64,000 nucleotides of DNA from Alnus glutinosa (GCF_958979055.1 NC_084892.1:1877501-1941500), one strand, 5' to 3'; shown: positions 33,633 to 44,964, counted from the stretch's first letter. The notes: generated by a model not told the origin, from the letters alone. Program-made: numbers and translations.

Positions 33633-33909
33633 TATGGCCCCATTTGAAATCCTTCTTCCCCTCCTCTCCCCTTCCCTTCACTTTTTCTAAAAAATATCAA
33701 TTTCAAAACATTCTTACTTTTTTTACTTTTTATATCACATCAACACTTTTTTTATTACTTTTTAAATAAAAAACTCACTACAATACAAATTTTTCTCACT
33801 TTTTCATATAAATTATTTCAACTTTATAACACATCAATCCTATTTTTCAATCATTAAAAAAAATTTCAAAGGAAAGGGAAAGGGAAAGGGGATTTCAAAC
33901 GGGGCTTAT
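33633..33909. mobile_element. MITE with GGCCCC termini
   Basis: The ends GGCCCCATTTGAAATCC and GGATTTCAAACGGGGC are inverted repeats of ~17 bp. TAT occurs on both sides (33633-33635, 33907-33909), which suits a PIF/Harbinger-type 3-bp duplication, but an hAT origin cannot be excluded. It is inserted within the extra block that splits the unit A DC1 leader. Confidence 0.65.
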
Positions 33910-34252
33910 ACCAAACAATATTCAACTCATGCATCTTCTTCATTAATAATTTTCTTTAAATAAAGAAGCAATACTGATTGATACGAAAATAATTAGTAAT
34001 AAAAATATGATTCTTAAACAATTTAACTGACCGACTAGGATTAAGACGGACTCTATCAACTCTAGACTAGGACTCTAACTCTACTAAGAATAATTGAAAT
34101 CAAACTCCTTATCGAAGATTATTAGATATTAGACACTTACAAAAATACTAAATAATACGATCACATCAATTAGTTTGAAACAGAGAAACAAACAAAACAC
34201 ATAAAGAAATTTATACACAGAGAGACACACACCGAGAGAAATCTTGAAGGAG

Positions 34253-34297
34253 ATGGAGAGCAGAGATTTAATCCACAAGCATCCATTGAGCTTTATA
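34253..34297 (+). pseudogene. Truncated DC1 gene start (45 bp)
   Basis: From the ATG, 44 of 45 bases match the start of the intact DC1 gene at 35526 (the one change is HKHP for HEHP). After CTTTATA the homology stops and unit B sequence follows. With the copied TATA box upstream it is a promoter plus start codon without a gene, the 3' breakpoint of the tandem duplication. Confidence 0.85.
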
Positions 34298-35429
34298 TCA
34301 TTTAGAAAGAGGAAAATATAGAGTGGATTGAAAGAGGACAATATATCATTTTTAGAAATTTGAAAATTACACTCTTAAAATAGATCGAAGTTTAATAGAG
34401 TGGATTGAAAGAGAAAAATATATCATTAACTAATTTGCATAGAAATAACATTCTCTTTTCTTCCTTAAATTCACTCTTTATCTAATTCCATAACACGAAT
34501 TTAATAAAACAGTTTGAAAGCATTCAAGATATATTACCCTTCAATAAACATGATTTAGAAAAATCCAATTAACGGTTTTTCTAGTCACTTAAAAAAAATA
34601 AAAATAAAAATAAAAAATTGCGGTAATATTTTCGTCAGCTTAAAATCAATACATTGGTAAAGTAGGTAACATTTCTTGCCTTCACGCATATCAATAGAGG
34701 GAGGGTCATATTAGCTTTTCTAGTCAATTATGCATTTCCAGCTATATTAGCTATTTTAGCTATTCAAATGTAATTTAATTATTATTTTTTAAAAAATAAA
34801 AAAAAAATAAAAAATAAATATAACTTATAAGCTTTAACGTAATAATCATTGCATGCCACTTCTTCCTATTGGTTAACATGTAAAAGTAGACCTTTGGTTA
34901 AAATTTGGACACAGAAGTTGATGAACAGGCCTAATTGGCAAACAGACAAATCATAAATCCTTATTTGGCCAAAATCATTTTCATTTTCCTTTTTTTAAAG
35001 CGATCCAATGACTGTGTTGTATGTACTGGTGTACCGTGTTCGTTGCTTGATGCATGAAGCCTCGAAGAGAAGGAAAAGAATCCACAATGGCTTCTGGCTT
35101 GGTGCTTTAAGCCTTGAAGAGAATAAAGGAATAAATAAACCTAGAGAGAAAGGGAAAAATAAATGAAAAGAAAAAAATTTCGACAAAGGGATGGGGCTTG
35201 GTGCTTGAAGCCTTGATTAGAGAGGAAAAGAATAAATAGTGGGAGAGAAAATGGGGGGAGGAAGAAGAAAAGAATCCAGGGTTGTGGCTTGGTAGTACTT
35301 AATTGAAGCCTTTGAAGTTGAAGAGTATAGAGGAAAAAAGAATAAATAAACAGAGGAAGAAAGAGAGAGAGAGCGGGGGGAAGAAGAAAAGAATCCACAA
35401 AGTGATCGACAAATTGAAGGGTTGCGAGA

Positions 35430-35437
35430 TATAAATA
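35430..35437 (+). promoter_or_regulatory. TATA box of the DC1 gene
   Basis: TATAAATA 96 bp before the ATG at 35526, downstream of four purine-rich ~100-bp tandem units (about 35055-35400) shared with unit A. Confidence 0.7.
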
Positions 35438-35525
35438 GAGAACAAGTCTGAAACAGAGAAACAAACAAAACCCATAAAGAAATTTATACATAAAGAGAGA
35501 GAGACTGAGAGAAATCTTGAAGGAG

Positions 35526-37220
35526 ATGGAGAGCAGAGATTTAATCCACGAGCATCCATTGAGCTTTATAGAAGATCTGAAAGTTGATGGAGAGAAGGAA
35601 GTTGTTTGTGGGGTATGCGAGGAACCACCATCGGGTCTCGGGTACAAATGCTCCGAGTGCGACTTCCTCTGCCACAAATCATGCTTCGAGCTACCTGAGA
35701 TGATACAGCATCCCTTGCACCCAAACCACACCCTTCGTATCCGATACCCATGGGAAGATTCTTTGTACTGTGCTGCTTGCGGAAAACGTTGCAAAAGGTG
35801 CCTCTTATACCGGTGTGATCACAGGTATGCTTGCAAATTCAGCCTTGACACTAAATGTGCTTCTCGCTGGCGAGTAAATAAGGATGATTGTCACCAGCAC
35901 GCGTACGTTCCCATCTTAAAACAGATTCAGTTCACTTGCGAAGCCTGTGGCGAGGAAGGCAAGGACGTCTTATGCCTATATTGTACCATATGTCAACTCT
36001 TGATTCACACCAAATGTGCTTCAATTCCACGCACCATCAGTATCTTAAGTCATCGTCACCCCCTCACGCTCACCTATTCTGTTCATCAAGTCAAGGAGCA
36101 TGCCAACATATTATGTAGACTCTGCCATAGGGAGGTAAATATAACGTATGCAATTTATTATTGTCAAAAATGTGGTTACGCTGCCCACTTGAGTTGTGCA
36201 AGAGATAATGAGTGGGACAAGGACGTCGACATGAATGCTATCATTAGTGAGTCGGCGCTCATTGGATCCATTGGCCATATAACTGGCTTATTAAAGGATA
36301 TCAATCGAGCAAAAAACGAAAGAGGTCTGCCCCGAGAGATCAAACATTTTAGTCATGATCAACACGACTTAATCCTAAATTATGAGGAGGTCAAGGATGA
36401 TAAACTTTGTGATGGGTGTATGCAATTGATCTCGCCTCCGTTTTACAGTTGTGCACGATGCCAATTCTTTCTCCATAATATATGTGCTAAACTACCCACA
36501 AACTCTACACACTTGAGTCTCCCATTTACTTTTACCCTCTCCTCACAGGCACCTTTCTCTGATGCCGCGTTCAAATGTTGTTTTTGTCAGCAACATCGCC
36601 ATGGATTCGTCTACATGTTTAGAGACCTTGAGAACACGATCATCGACATTCAATGTTTTGCAATTCAAGAAACCCTTGAGCATGAGGGTCACCAACACCC
36701 ACTTTTCTTTGCTGCAACTTCCATACAAAAATGCAAATTTTGTGAGGAAGAAGGTATTTTTGTATGCTCTCCTTGCAATTTGGCCGTGGGTCTTAGATGT
36801 GCAACTCTTCCACTTGAAGCTAGCCATAAGTATGATGAACATCCCCTCAAACTCACCTACACTACCGAAGACAAATTTGGAGAATACTATTGTCTAATTT
36901 GTGAAAAAGAAAGAGACCCAAACTTCTGGTTTTATTACTGTACAGAATGCGATTTTCCTTCTCATCCTCAATGTGCTCTTGGTAAGTATCCATACATCAA
37001 GTTTGGTAAAACTTACAAAGATGAACATCATCAACACCCTTTCACTATTGTCCAAAAGACAGAGTACTCCCCTCCATGTGATGTATGTGGCGACTATTTC
37101 GATGAGGTGGGCCTAAAATGTACTCAATGTAAATTGACCGTTCATCCAAGGTTTGGTTTTCCCAAAAAATATTGTTTGGAAAACCTAGATAATATAAATT
37201 TGGAATTTGGGGCAGAGTGA
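35526..37220 (+). CDS. Cysteine/histidine-rich C1 (DC1) domain protein
   Basis: An intronless 564-residue protein of the plant-expanded DC1 (C1-like zinc finger) family. Members are often stress- or pathogen-responsive; exact biochemical roles are mostly unknown. It has about eight or nine zinc-binding modules of the form HxHPL..CxxC..C..CxxC..H..C: for example HEHPLSFIEDL..CGVC..CSEC..HKSC (residues ~8-50), HRHPLTLTY..CRLC..CQKC..HLSC (~175-225) and DEHPLKLTY..CLIC..CTEC..HPQC (~435-480). Module 6 lacks several ligands. The last module ends HPRFGF where family members usually have HPRCG, so one ligand is missing. The ATG at 35526 (MESRDLIHEHPL) is the start; a longer reading would need a TTG codon. 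The gene is the one whole copy in a decayed tandem array. No transmembrane or kinase region is seen. Confidence 0.92.
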   Translation: MESRDLIHEHPLSFIEDLKVDGEKEVVCGVCEEPPSGLGYKCSECDFLCHKSCFELPEMIQHPLHPNHTLRIRYPWEDSLYCAACGKRCKRCLLYRCDHRYACKFSLDTKCASRWRVNKDDCHQHAYVPILKQIQFTCEACGEEGKDVLCLYCTICQLLIHTKCASIPRTISILSHRHPLTLTYSVHQVKEHANILCRLCHREVNITYAIYYCQKCGYAAHLSCARDNEWDKDVDMNAIISESALIGSIGHITGLLKDINRAKNERGLPREIKHFSHDQHDLILNYEEVKDDKLCDGCMQLISPPFYSCARCQFFLHNICAKLPTNSTHLSLPFTFTLSSQAPFSDAAFKCCFCQQHRHGFVYMFRDLENTIIDIQCFAIQETLEHEGHQHPLFFAATSIQKCKFCEEEGIFVCSPCNLAVGLRCATLPLEASHKYDEHPLKLTYTTEDKFGEYYCLICEKERDPNFWFYYCTECDFPSHPQCALGKYPYIKFGKTYKDEHHQHPFTIVQKTEYSPPCDVCGDYFDEVGLKCTQCKLTVHPRFGFPKKYCLENLDNINLEFGAE

Positions 37221-40200
37221 TACGTGGCAAGCAACATGCACGCATAAAAGGGAGGGGATGAGGAAGTAAATGATTGGGTATCTGCAGCAACAAGCGTCGT
37301 GCAACAAGGAACTTTCAAGAGGAAGAGGATTACCCTCATTAGTACCTTCTTTTTCTTCTTTCTTTTTTTCTTTTTTTATGAATAACTGTCATCAGTATCT
37401 TGTTATTTTTATCTGTTATCTTCATTAACAATTGTTAAGTGTCAACAGTGGGTTAATTCTCTATGAGTGTAGCTACATTCTTATCATAATATTGCTTTGT
37501 AAGTCTATATAGTCCGATTGGATTGATGAATAAAATGTATCAAAAGTAATTATCTCAAGTACTCTTGTAACATAAAGTAATTAACCTCCTCAATGATGAT
37601 TAGAGAAAGTTAGACAGATCTCTCGTCATAGTTCACTGTATTAGTATTATTTATTTCAACACATCTTGATTAATATATTAGGATGTTTGTCCAGAATTTC
37701 AGCTTTTAAAGACACCCATAAACATCAAAATCTTGAGTTTTCTCCATTATGCTCTTCTTATAAAATCCCAAGGCCCAGAAGTAAGAGCAAATTAAGCTCT
37801 AGTGAGCTAGAGAAACGTAGCCAGAGGCCCAGAGCTGTGGTCCATGGCCTTGTAAGGGTCATGTCTCAGTTTCTCATGGCCTTAAAATGCGTTGGTCAGT
37901 CACGTAAGGATTTTATATTTATAACATTATATATATATATATAATGAATTATTTAAATTTTATTTTATGAAAAAATCAAATTTAGTCATTATGAGTTTCT
38001 TGCGAATTCACTGTAATCCCTTAGTTTTCAATTTTTACAATTAAATCATTAGGTTTTCCTTTAGTTTCAAACAAATTCTTATATCGAGACTTACCGTCCA
38101 ATTAATTAATAATATGCCACGTTAGATCAATTAATCAATTAATGTCATGTCATGTGCCTCTAGTTTGACACACTATATGTCAATTGTATAGCATGTGGCA
38201 CATTACTTTAAATTAAAAATATAACAAATATACCATAATAAAGATTTTTGTACATGACATGTTAAACGACAGCCTCATAACATTAATTAATTGATTAGTC
38301 TAAGTTAACATACCGTTAATTAATTGAATGATAAATTGATGGGTGAACCTATTTGAAACCAAATGAAAGCTTAATTACCTAATTGTTAAAATTGAAAAAT
38401 CTAAGAACTACATTAAAATTGCATAAAAATCTAAGGATTTAATTTGATTTTCCTTTTGTTTTATGATTTTTTTTCCTCAAACCTAGACAATTACATTATT
38501 GACTCGTATTTACAAGCCTATTTTAAAAATACATTATTAATTATTTGAGTTTTACTTGTTTTATTTGTTAAATAAACTAAGGTGAACAAATTTTTTTTTT
38601 TTTTTGAGAGGGAACCCGAACTGTTTATGAATAATTTGATTTGTTTATAGTCCTAATTAATTGATGTTGGAAGATCACTCTACAATAATCATTATTCATC
38701 CAAAAATTTGATTAATTAGAGGTGTAAACCGTACTATATTAGCGGACAATATCTTTACTCCGCATCTACATCTGCACTTTGGGCATGTGGAGGGAAGATT
38801 TTAGTAACCATCCTCCCATCTAGGGTGGGTATTTTTTTTGTACTAACTGTCAGTGACTTTTATTATGCATTTTGGGCTTTTTGGTTTTTAACTATAGACT
38901 TAAGTTATATGGTCTTTTTAGATGCATGGGCTTAAACCAATTATTGAACTAAATACATTTGTGAATTGTAATATGAAAATACAAATTGAATTATAAACAC
39001 TGCGCAATACAAGTATTTATAAAATTGAATTCGATCTAATCTAGAAAAAAAAAATACTTCTATTTATAAACTTTGAAAAATACAAGTAAATTGAAAAATA
39101 CTGCAAAATACAATTGAGTTGAATTATGTTTTCTACAAAATAAAAATGAATTAACTTCAATTGCATTGATATAATGTTCACATCTTGATATTGGACACAC
39201 AACGTTAATTTGGTATTTTAATGGCATTTCAAACCACCATGCCAAATTAGCCAATATTAAATATATTCAGCACACAAAAATATAAGTCCAATATTCAGCA
39301 CACGTAGTGCATGCAACACACACACAACATAATGCACTACATATTACATTGTGTAGTGAGAGATAGAGCCGAAAGGTAGAGATTGAGAATGTGAGAGCTA
39401 GACAGAGGGGGTTGAATGGGAGTTGTGGCTGCAGAGTGAGAGGGGATAAAGAAAATGAGGTGTAAGGGTTTTGTTTTCTACTATTTTCCTATACAAAATA
39501 ATGTTCATTTTCTACTCATATCCTGTTATATGCCCGCATATGTGAGAATAGAAATATGGTCTCCGCTATTCAGGATAAGGGGCTGAAAATCCACCTATAA
39601 CTCATGTGGACGGACGAATAACAAATGGGGGTGATTTTTAACCACCTACTGTTGGAGTGTACAAATGAAATGGTTATAACCGCTTTAAAACCGCTAACCG
39701 TTTATATCCGTATAACTGCTTTCAAAAAGCAGTTATAGGATTTAGAAAAAGCGGTTTATATATAGATATATAAACATTAAAGAGACTTATATTATCACTC
39801 ATACATCAATGAAAATGAAAGTGATTTCATATGGAGTTCGTTGGGTATCAACCCTGGACATCTTCAACTGTTTCAAATCACCCTTATTATCTAAACAAAA
39901 TATAGAAAAGGAAATGATATGAGATTATGAGCCATCTCTTTCTTGTTTTTGGGCTTGGTCTTGGTTTCGGGCTTGTGGGCTTCACTCAAGTTATTCCGTG
40001 TAATTGAATCAACTCACGTGCTCTCTCTTTTCAGTTTTCATTACTAAGTCCCACACTGAAAGAAGCAATAGAAACCCCACAATACAACCTATATAAAAAG
40101 GAAGCTAGTTGCTCTTGCAAATCACGCAGCCGCGCGGTGAGCACAAAGCGAACTATTCTTTCGCCTTTTACTAAAGAATACCGTGTGCGCGCCGCAAATA

Positions 40201-40284
40201 GCGGCATACGCCTATTTTTGGAGGGTTTCTTCCTTTGAGAAGTGCCTCATAAATCAGTCTAAATTTATCTTTGTTGATTGTGGG
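37221..40284. other. Intergenic, no gene recognised
   Basis: It begins with the DC1 3' UTR (T-rich, to about 37540). It then holds the unit-tail similarity at 37765-37905, a foldback element (37971-38452), and AT-rich DNA. The 39650-39790 part has a short palindrome AACTGCTTTCAAAAAGCAGTT. A GC-rich segment at 40125-40200 can form a stem (ATTCTTT..AAAGAAT within GCGCGG..GCGCGC) and might belong to an old LTR or a promoter; I cannot decide. Confidence 0.45.
37971..38452. mobile_element. Foldback MITE, ~480 bp
   Basis: Inverted arms of about 150 bp: AAAATCAAATTTAGTCATTA, then TTTTCAATTTTTACAATTAA and TTAGTTTCAAACAAATTC on the left. The complement on the right is ATTTGAAACCAAATGAAAGC, GTTAAAATTGAAAAATCTAA and GGATTTAATTTGATTTTCC. 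Internally ATTAATTAAT-rich. No protein. Confidence 0.75.
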
Positions 40285-40480
40285 GGGTTTTTTGTTTCTA
40301 TTAAGCACAAAAAATCTTAATATTGGAAGGAAAACTAAGCAGTTTTAGCTGATAACCATCTGTTAATGTTTTAGACAGCTTAAAACAAAATGCATTTTCT
40401 AAGGCAAGAGACATCGTCTCTTGCTTCCATTCCGATCAATAAAGGGAGGAGCATATTAAGCTTTTTTAATAATTGAAGTT
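40285..40480 (+). repeat. Diverged remnant of a third DC1-array unit
   Basis: GTTTTAGACAGCTTAAAA, the TCTTGCTTCCATTCCGATCAA block and GGGAGGAGCATATTAAGCTTTT line up with 34625-34745 (unit B) and 29945-30045 (unit A) in the same order. Divergence is clearly higher than between A and B. No DC1 coding sequence follows. Confidence 0.6.
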
Positions 40481-41295
40481 GGGAAAGATGTTTAAAATTA
40501 TATTTTTATCTTATAAATATCTTATTATGTGGATGTGGTATTCTCAATCAACTTGTGAATCAAATCATTTATTTAAAAAAAATAATAATAATAAATTAAT
40601 CTAATAGTTGGTTGAGCTACCACTGACTATTTTTGTGTTATTACGTGTGGCTATATTATTATTGGGAAACCAATATCTTATAAATGAATAAAGTAAGGTA
40701 GTTTTGTTAGGTAACTTTTACTAAAATAATTTACAAACTGACCTTACAGTTAATGTGGTATTTACCACGCCAGTCACTTGACAATTAAATTTGATTGTAA
40801 ATGGTGTGATAATTAGTAAGTATCATGTAAATTGTCACATGTCAAATTATAAAAAATTATAGTACCCCAAACTTTTTTAAAGTAAAATATACATCAATTT
40901 GATTTTGCTAATAGTCCTAATTAAAACAGTTCTTATTTTGTAACATTTCTTGTGATGACTTATTATAAAGTGTAGGCAACAACATGGCTACTTAAATATT
41001 GATTAGTTTAAGTGAATTATGCAATTGACTTCTTGGTGTACAATATTTCTTTGATGTTAACGTTCAAACTGCAGAGTGCATAATGGACGTCCATGCGCAG
41101 GATCCCAACGTCACGCCCAGCGTCATCTATTTGTTTATTTATCATGATTGTCAAATGGAAAACATAATCAAAATGTGACGTGATATTCTTGGGTAAGAGT
41201 ACGTGATTCTCAAATACGTATAGAAGAATATATATATATATATATTGGCTAAGAGTACGTGATTCTCATATGTATTTTGAGAAATATATATTAAA

Positions 41296-41342
<47 letters not shown>

Positions 41343-42208
41343 AATGAAATATATAAGTAATTCATTAATTAAAAATTACGGGAGTATAAAGCTTTTACAT
41401 CACGAAATATAAAGTTTTGCAAAATCATAGCCACATGCTATGAGGCTATATAGTTATGAGTACAAATAAAATTTTTACAATAAAAAAGTGTTATTTATGA
41501 CTTTCATCTTCTGCTAACCTATGTACAAAAATAGTTAAAGAGCAGATTTGCTCTAAGCAAACTAGATCTAAGACAAAGGTAGCAAACTATCCTAAAAATT
41601 TATTTAAACCGACCGTAAGAGATAAACTCTCACACCAAACTATTCAGGCTGTGAGAGATAACCCCTCACAGTGCTCACACTTGATTAACTTTCATCTCAT
41701 AGATCGCCCATGAGAGCAGATCCAAAGAGAAGAAAACTATTATTCAAAGCAAAGATACAACTAGCAAACAGCAACAGCGGCCAGAGATGAGATAAACGGC
41801 ACAACATGAAGATAGATGGACTGATGCATAACAGAGATGCCAAAATTGCTGATCTTGTCAGAGAACACCTACACGTACGCAAAAGAAAAAACCATAATGG
41901 AAAGGAGATGGTAGGAATGGGGAGTAGAAATGAAAAAAGAGACGATGAGAGTGGTAAATGAAATGTCCAACCAGTTTGTGTACAGATCGAGTCACTCGAT
42001 CCAATGCTTATGTTAACATTGGTTAGAGATTATAAAGAGCTTAAGGAATTAGCGGAAAAATAGTATTTGACCAAAATGGTGTGTACTTTGAAGGTGGGCT
42101 TCCTCACTTCTCTTTATAGAGTGTTTTCTTGTACTTGGTTGGTTAGGGAGGGTGATCCAACTTGATTTGCTCCCCCCGTTACGCGAATGTTTCTTTGCCC
42201 CCAAGAAG
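40481..42208. other. Intergenic, no gene recognised
   Basis: No supported gene. It includes a compound (TA)n microsatellite (about 41229-41246 and 41301-41339, separated by a repeated GGCTAAGAGTACGTGATTCTC-like phrase also found at about 41192). The 41500-41960 stretch is A-rich and of unknown origin, with no convincing frame. Confidence 0.45.
41229..41339. repeat. (TA)n microsatellite, interrupted
   Basis: TA/AT dinucleotide runs broken by a duplicated AAGAGTACGTGATTCTCA phrase. Length likely varies between individuals. Confidence 0.85.
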
Positions 42209-42367
42209 GAAAATGCTAGAAATACTTATAGTGCATAACAAGTGTACTATTCCAAAGCACTTGGAGTGAGACCTAATGTAGTGCATGGATCACACACATT
42301 AAGTCACACCACAATGTGCTTTGGGGTAGTGAACTTGTTGTACACTATGAGTGCATAGATCATTCTC
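42209..42367. mobile_element. Short MITE, 159 bp
   Basis: Imperfect inverted ends: GAAAATGCTAGAAATACTTA then TAGTGCATAACAAGTG, against GAACTTGTTGTACACTATGA then GTGCATAGATCATTCTC. The inner arms also pair (CCAAAGCACTT / TGTGCTTTGGGG). Non-coding. Confidence 0.7.
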
Positions 42368-44008
42368 CAAAGGCGTTAGGGGTCCCAAGTATAGCATAGG
42401 TCCAAATATCCTACATGCTTGTGGTGCTTGTGCACTTGTCCATCTGGACTTGGCTGATCGATTTCAATCGGTCCATAGGACTCATTCATAAAGGGCCTAT
42501 TATGGCTAACTTTGGATTGTGGATGCTAGTTTCTTGGGAGTTATTCTTGGGTACACCACATATAAAAGTCAAATGTAAATGTACGTGAGAAACGAGTATC
42601 ACATATTCTAAAAATAAAGAGAAATGATATTCGTACATTACTTGTATCCACCATTTAATTCGTGAGACCTAATATGAGTCCCATAAATTTAATGATAAAT
42701 TTTTTTAAAAAAAAGAAAAAATTTATCTTATATCAACGACAATTGCCAATTTGAAGAGTAACCCAATCTATCGGAGATCACACTCATACAGCAAGTAGAC
42801 TCATCAAAACTGCCAATATTTAGAATTGACTCCATTGGAGAGGATGAACCGATTTTTAATAAATTCAAAAATCTACAGATAATGACATGTACATTAATTA
42901 TTTATTATATTTTTGTGAAGTAAGAAGCTCTGTGCCTGTGGTCCAGAATGACTCAGGCCTAATTAAGTCCTGACCCACCAAATGTGACGTTGGTAAACAA
43001 ATTGTATTTGCTCTGAAAAAAAGAAAAAAAGACGTTTATAAACAAATTTAATTGGTAGCTGCAGACATTGCAGTCATCAGAAGCGTGACGTTGATAAGAT
43101 AAACAATTGAGATCTGCAAAATGTTTCAGTCATGACACTCAACCTGCCTCGAGAGACAAGAGGCGCTGAACATGCATCCCCAACTAAAAGCCAATAAATA
43201 AGTTGAAAAAACACATTTTTAGACAGAAATTTTCTGTAAATTAAATTTCAACCCTGTATGTAAAATTAGCACGTATTCTTTGAATATGTAACAACCACGT
43301 GCCTTTTAATAGTTTTTACATATATGCTAAATAAAAAATAGTATGCTTTTCACGTGCTAAAATACACATATAAATTTAATAGACCGATCGAGTTGAATGA
43401 AACTTCTTCGATTCAGTTTGAATGAAATTTGTGTTTAATAATTTTACTTTGCCAAAGACAATAGACAAAAGGAAAGAGCTTTATAGAAATTTTACTTTAA
43501 ATTTTTATATTGAAAAATGTTAAACCTACAACTCTTTCATAATTGAATAATGTTATTTAATAGACTGATATAATATTGTTATACAATTAGGATAGCGTTG
43601 CAGTAAAAATCAGTCATTTGATTAACACTTTTAAAATAGAATAAAAAATTAAGGGTTGATTTTCGCAACCATGTCATTCCATGCATTTGTATAAAAGTTG
43701 TGTAACAGTCTACTAAATAATATTACTCTTTTCAATTTGTTGACACGTGTCAACAAGTTGTAAAGAGGTATGATACATTTACAACTTCTGTACAGCTCTA
43801 ACCAATTTTTTTTTGTCAAACTAACTATTAAATCTATTTTCCTACATGTGAGTCATACGTATCTAATAGTTTATTTTTTTAAAAAAAAAAAAAAAAATTT
43901 GTTGGAGTTGTACAAAAATTATAAACGTATCATATCTTAACTGTAAAATATTTATAGACGAGTTAACTCTAACATAAAGTTATTAGTAAAATATTTCATG
44001 CTCTATAA
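42368..44008. other. Intergenic with two MITE copies
   Basis: No gene seen. It holds a member of the ACATGTG-type repeat (part, 43245-43380), a second GTTATACAATTA-family MITE (43545-43738) and a diverged relative of the 10306 MITE (43790-43935) with a poly(A) run at 43880-43898. Confidence 0.5.
43545..43738. mobile_element. Second GTTATACAATTA-family MITE
   Basis: GAATAATGTTATTTAATAGAC at the left pairs with GTCTACTAAATAATATTAC at the right. The internal GTTATACAATTAGG and CAGTCATTTGATTAAC blocks match the copy at 13912-14080. Confidence 0.65.
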
Positions 44009-44144
44009 GAGAAATGATCCCTACACTCATTTCTCACAACAGCCCCACAACAAACTAATGAGGCTGGTAATATTTTATTGATTTACCAGCCACGTCAGCT
44101 TGTTGTGGGGTTATTATGAGAAATGAGTGTAGGGATCATTTCTC
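44009..44144. mobile_element. Hairpin MITE, 136 bp
   Basis: Near-perfect inverted arms: GAGAAATGATCCCTACACTC then ATTTCTCACAA..CCCCACAACA at the left, and TGTTGTGGGG..ATGAGAAATGAGTG then TAGGGATCATTTCTC at the right. The arms themselves contain a nested palindrome (TTTCTCA / TGAGAAA). The loop contains GGCTGGTAA / TTACCAGCC. Confidence 0.8.
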
Positions 44145-44964
44145 AAATAGACCACGCATCTACGTACCTAATGTTTATTGATTTGCAATTTAATGTGTTT
44201 TTTTATGAGTAAATTAAGGCATCTTTTTGAATACGTACACATTAGTAATTGAAATTAGACATTTTTTTATGATATAATATAATGTAGTAGATCGAATTTC
44301 GACATCAGTAAATACAATTGATGGTTATTTTTAACTTTTGGAGTACTTTAAGCTAATTAACCAAGTATCACTAAAAAGTCATCCAAATATTAATAATTGA
44401 TAAAAAGTCACATTCTGTTGAGTGCATGCATAAAATACTAAATGTAAAAATTTCAAAAAAAATCCCAAAATATTATTAAATAAACTCATTATTAGTTGAT
44501 TCAATTGTTAAAACATATTGATATTATAATAGAGATTTTTGGCTCAATTTTTGATTGAAGAAGACTTGGGAATATTTTAAAGGGATGAAGATAATTAATT
44601 ATTCATCCTTTATGTAATGGAATCCGTGCAAGACAATTGACTTCCCATATAAACAATAAATAATCTAATTGACTCTTCTTTCTCCCTCCTTATTCCACCG
44701 CCAAACATTTTTTTTTTCTTTTTTCCTTTTAATTTTTGACAAAACTTTGGGGCATAAGCCCTTTACTAAGACTATGGCAATTGCTAATCCTTGTGCCCGA
44801 TGAATTTCGGTTATACCTTCCCCCCCACTCCCCCTACCCCTCCACAAGGAAAGTCAGTTAAACTCGCTCCAGCAAAAGCTCAACAACCCGACCCGTGATT
44901 CAAACTCCATTGCTCCAATGTATCATGGGAGAACTAGTTCTAAGTTTCGGTGGCAGACTGGCTC
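44145..44964. other. Intergenic, no gene recognised
   Basis: AT-rich DNA, with a more GC-rich part at about 44740-44950 (CCCCCCACTCCCCC) that may be a decayed retroposon; no boundaries found. Confidence 0.4.

Larger units (their letters stand above)
29685..34297 (+). repeat. DC1 tandem-duplication unit A (promoter kept, gene truncated)
   Basis: This segment is colinear with 34346-35572 (unit B). Shared blocks are 29685-30034 with 34346-34740; 30465-30484 and 32165-32303 with 34741-34904; 32787-33517 with 34900-35447; and 34168-34297 with 35450-35572. It ends inside the DC1 coding sequence. Insertions in unit A only: a TRIM (32304-32786) and a ~650-bp block at 33518-34167 containing a MITE. 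Unit B has lost about 30035-30460 and 30485-32165 instead. The boundaries are by eye. Confidence 0.8.
34346..37910 (+). repeat. DC1 tandem-duplication unit B (intact gene)
   Basis: Starts with a block matching 29685 onward (TTTAGAAATTTGAAAATTAC; CTAATTTGCATAGAAATAA) and runs through the shared promoter into the whole DC1 gene. Its 37765-37905 tail resembles 28480-28615. A 78-bp spaced local repeat of AGAGTGGATTGAAAGAG (34319 and 34397) marks the junction between units. The outer right boundary is uncertain. Confidence 0.7.

Noticed and set aside
35517-35525. Upstream extension of the DC1 start (TTG codon)
   Set aside because: Nuclear plant genes start at ATG. The ATG at 35526 is conserved in both duplicates.
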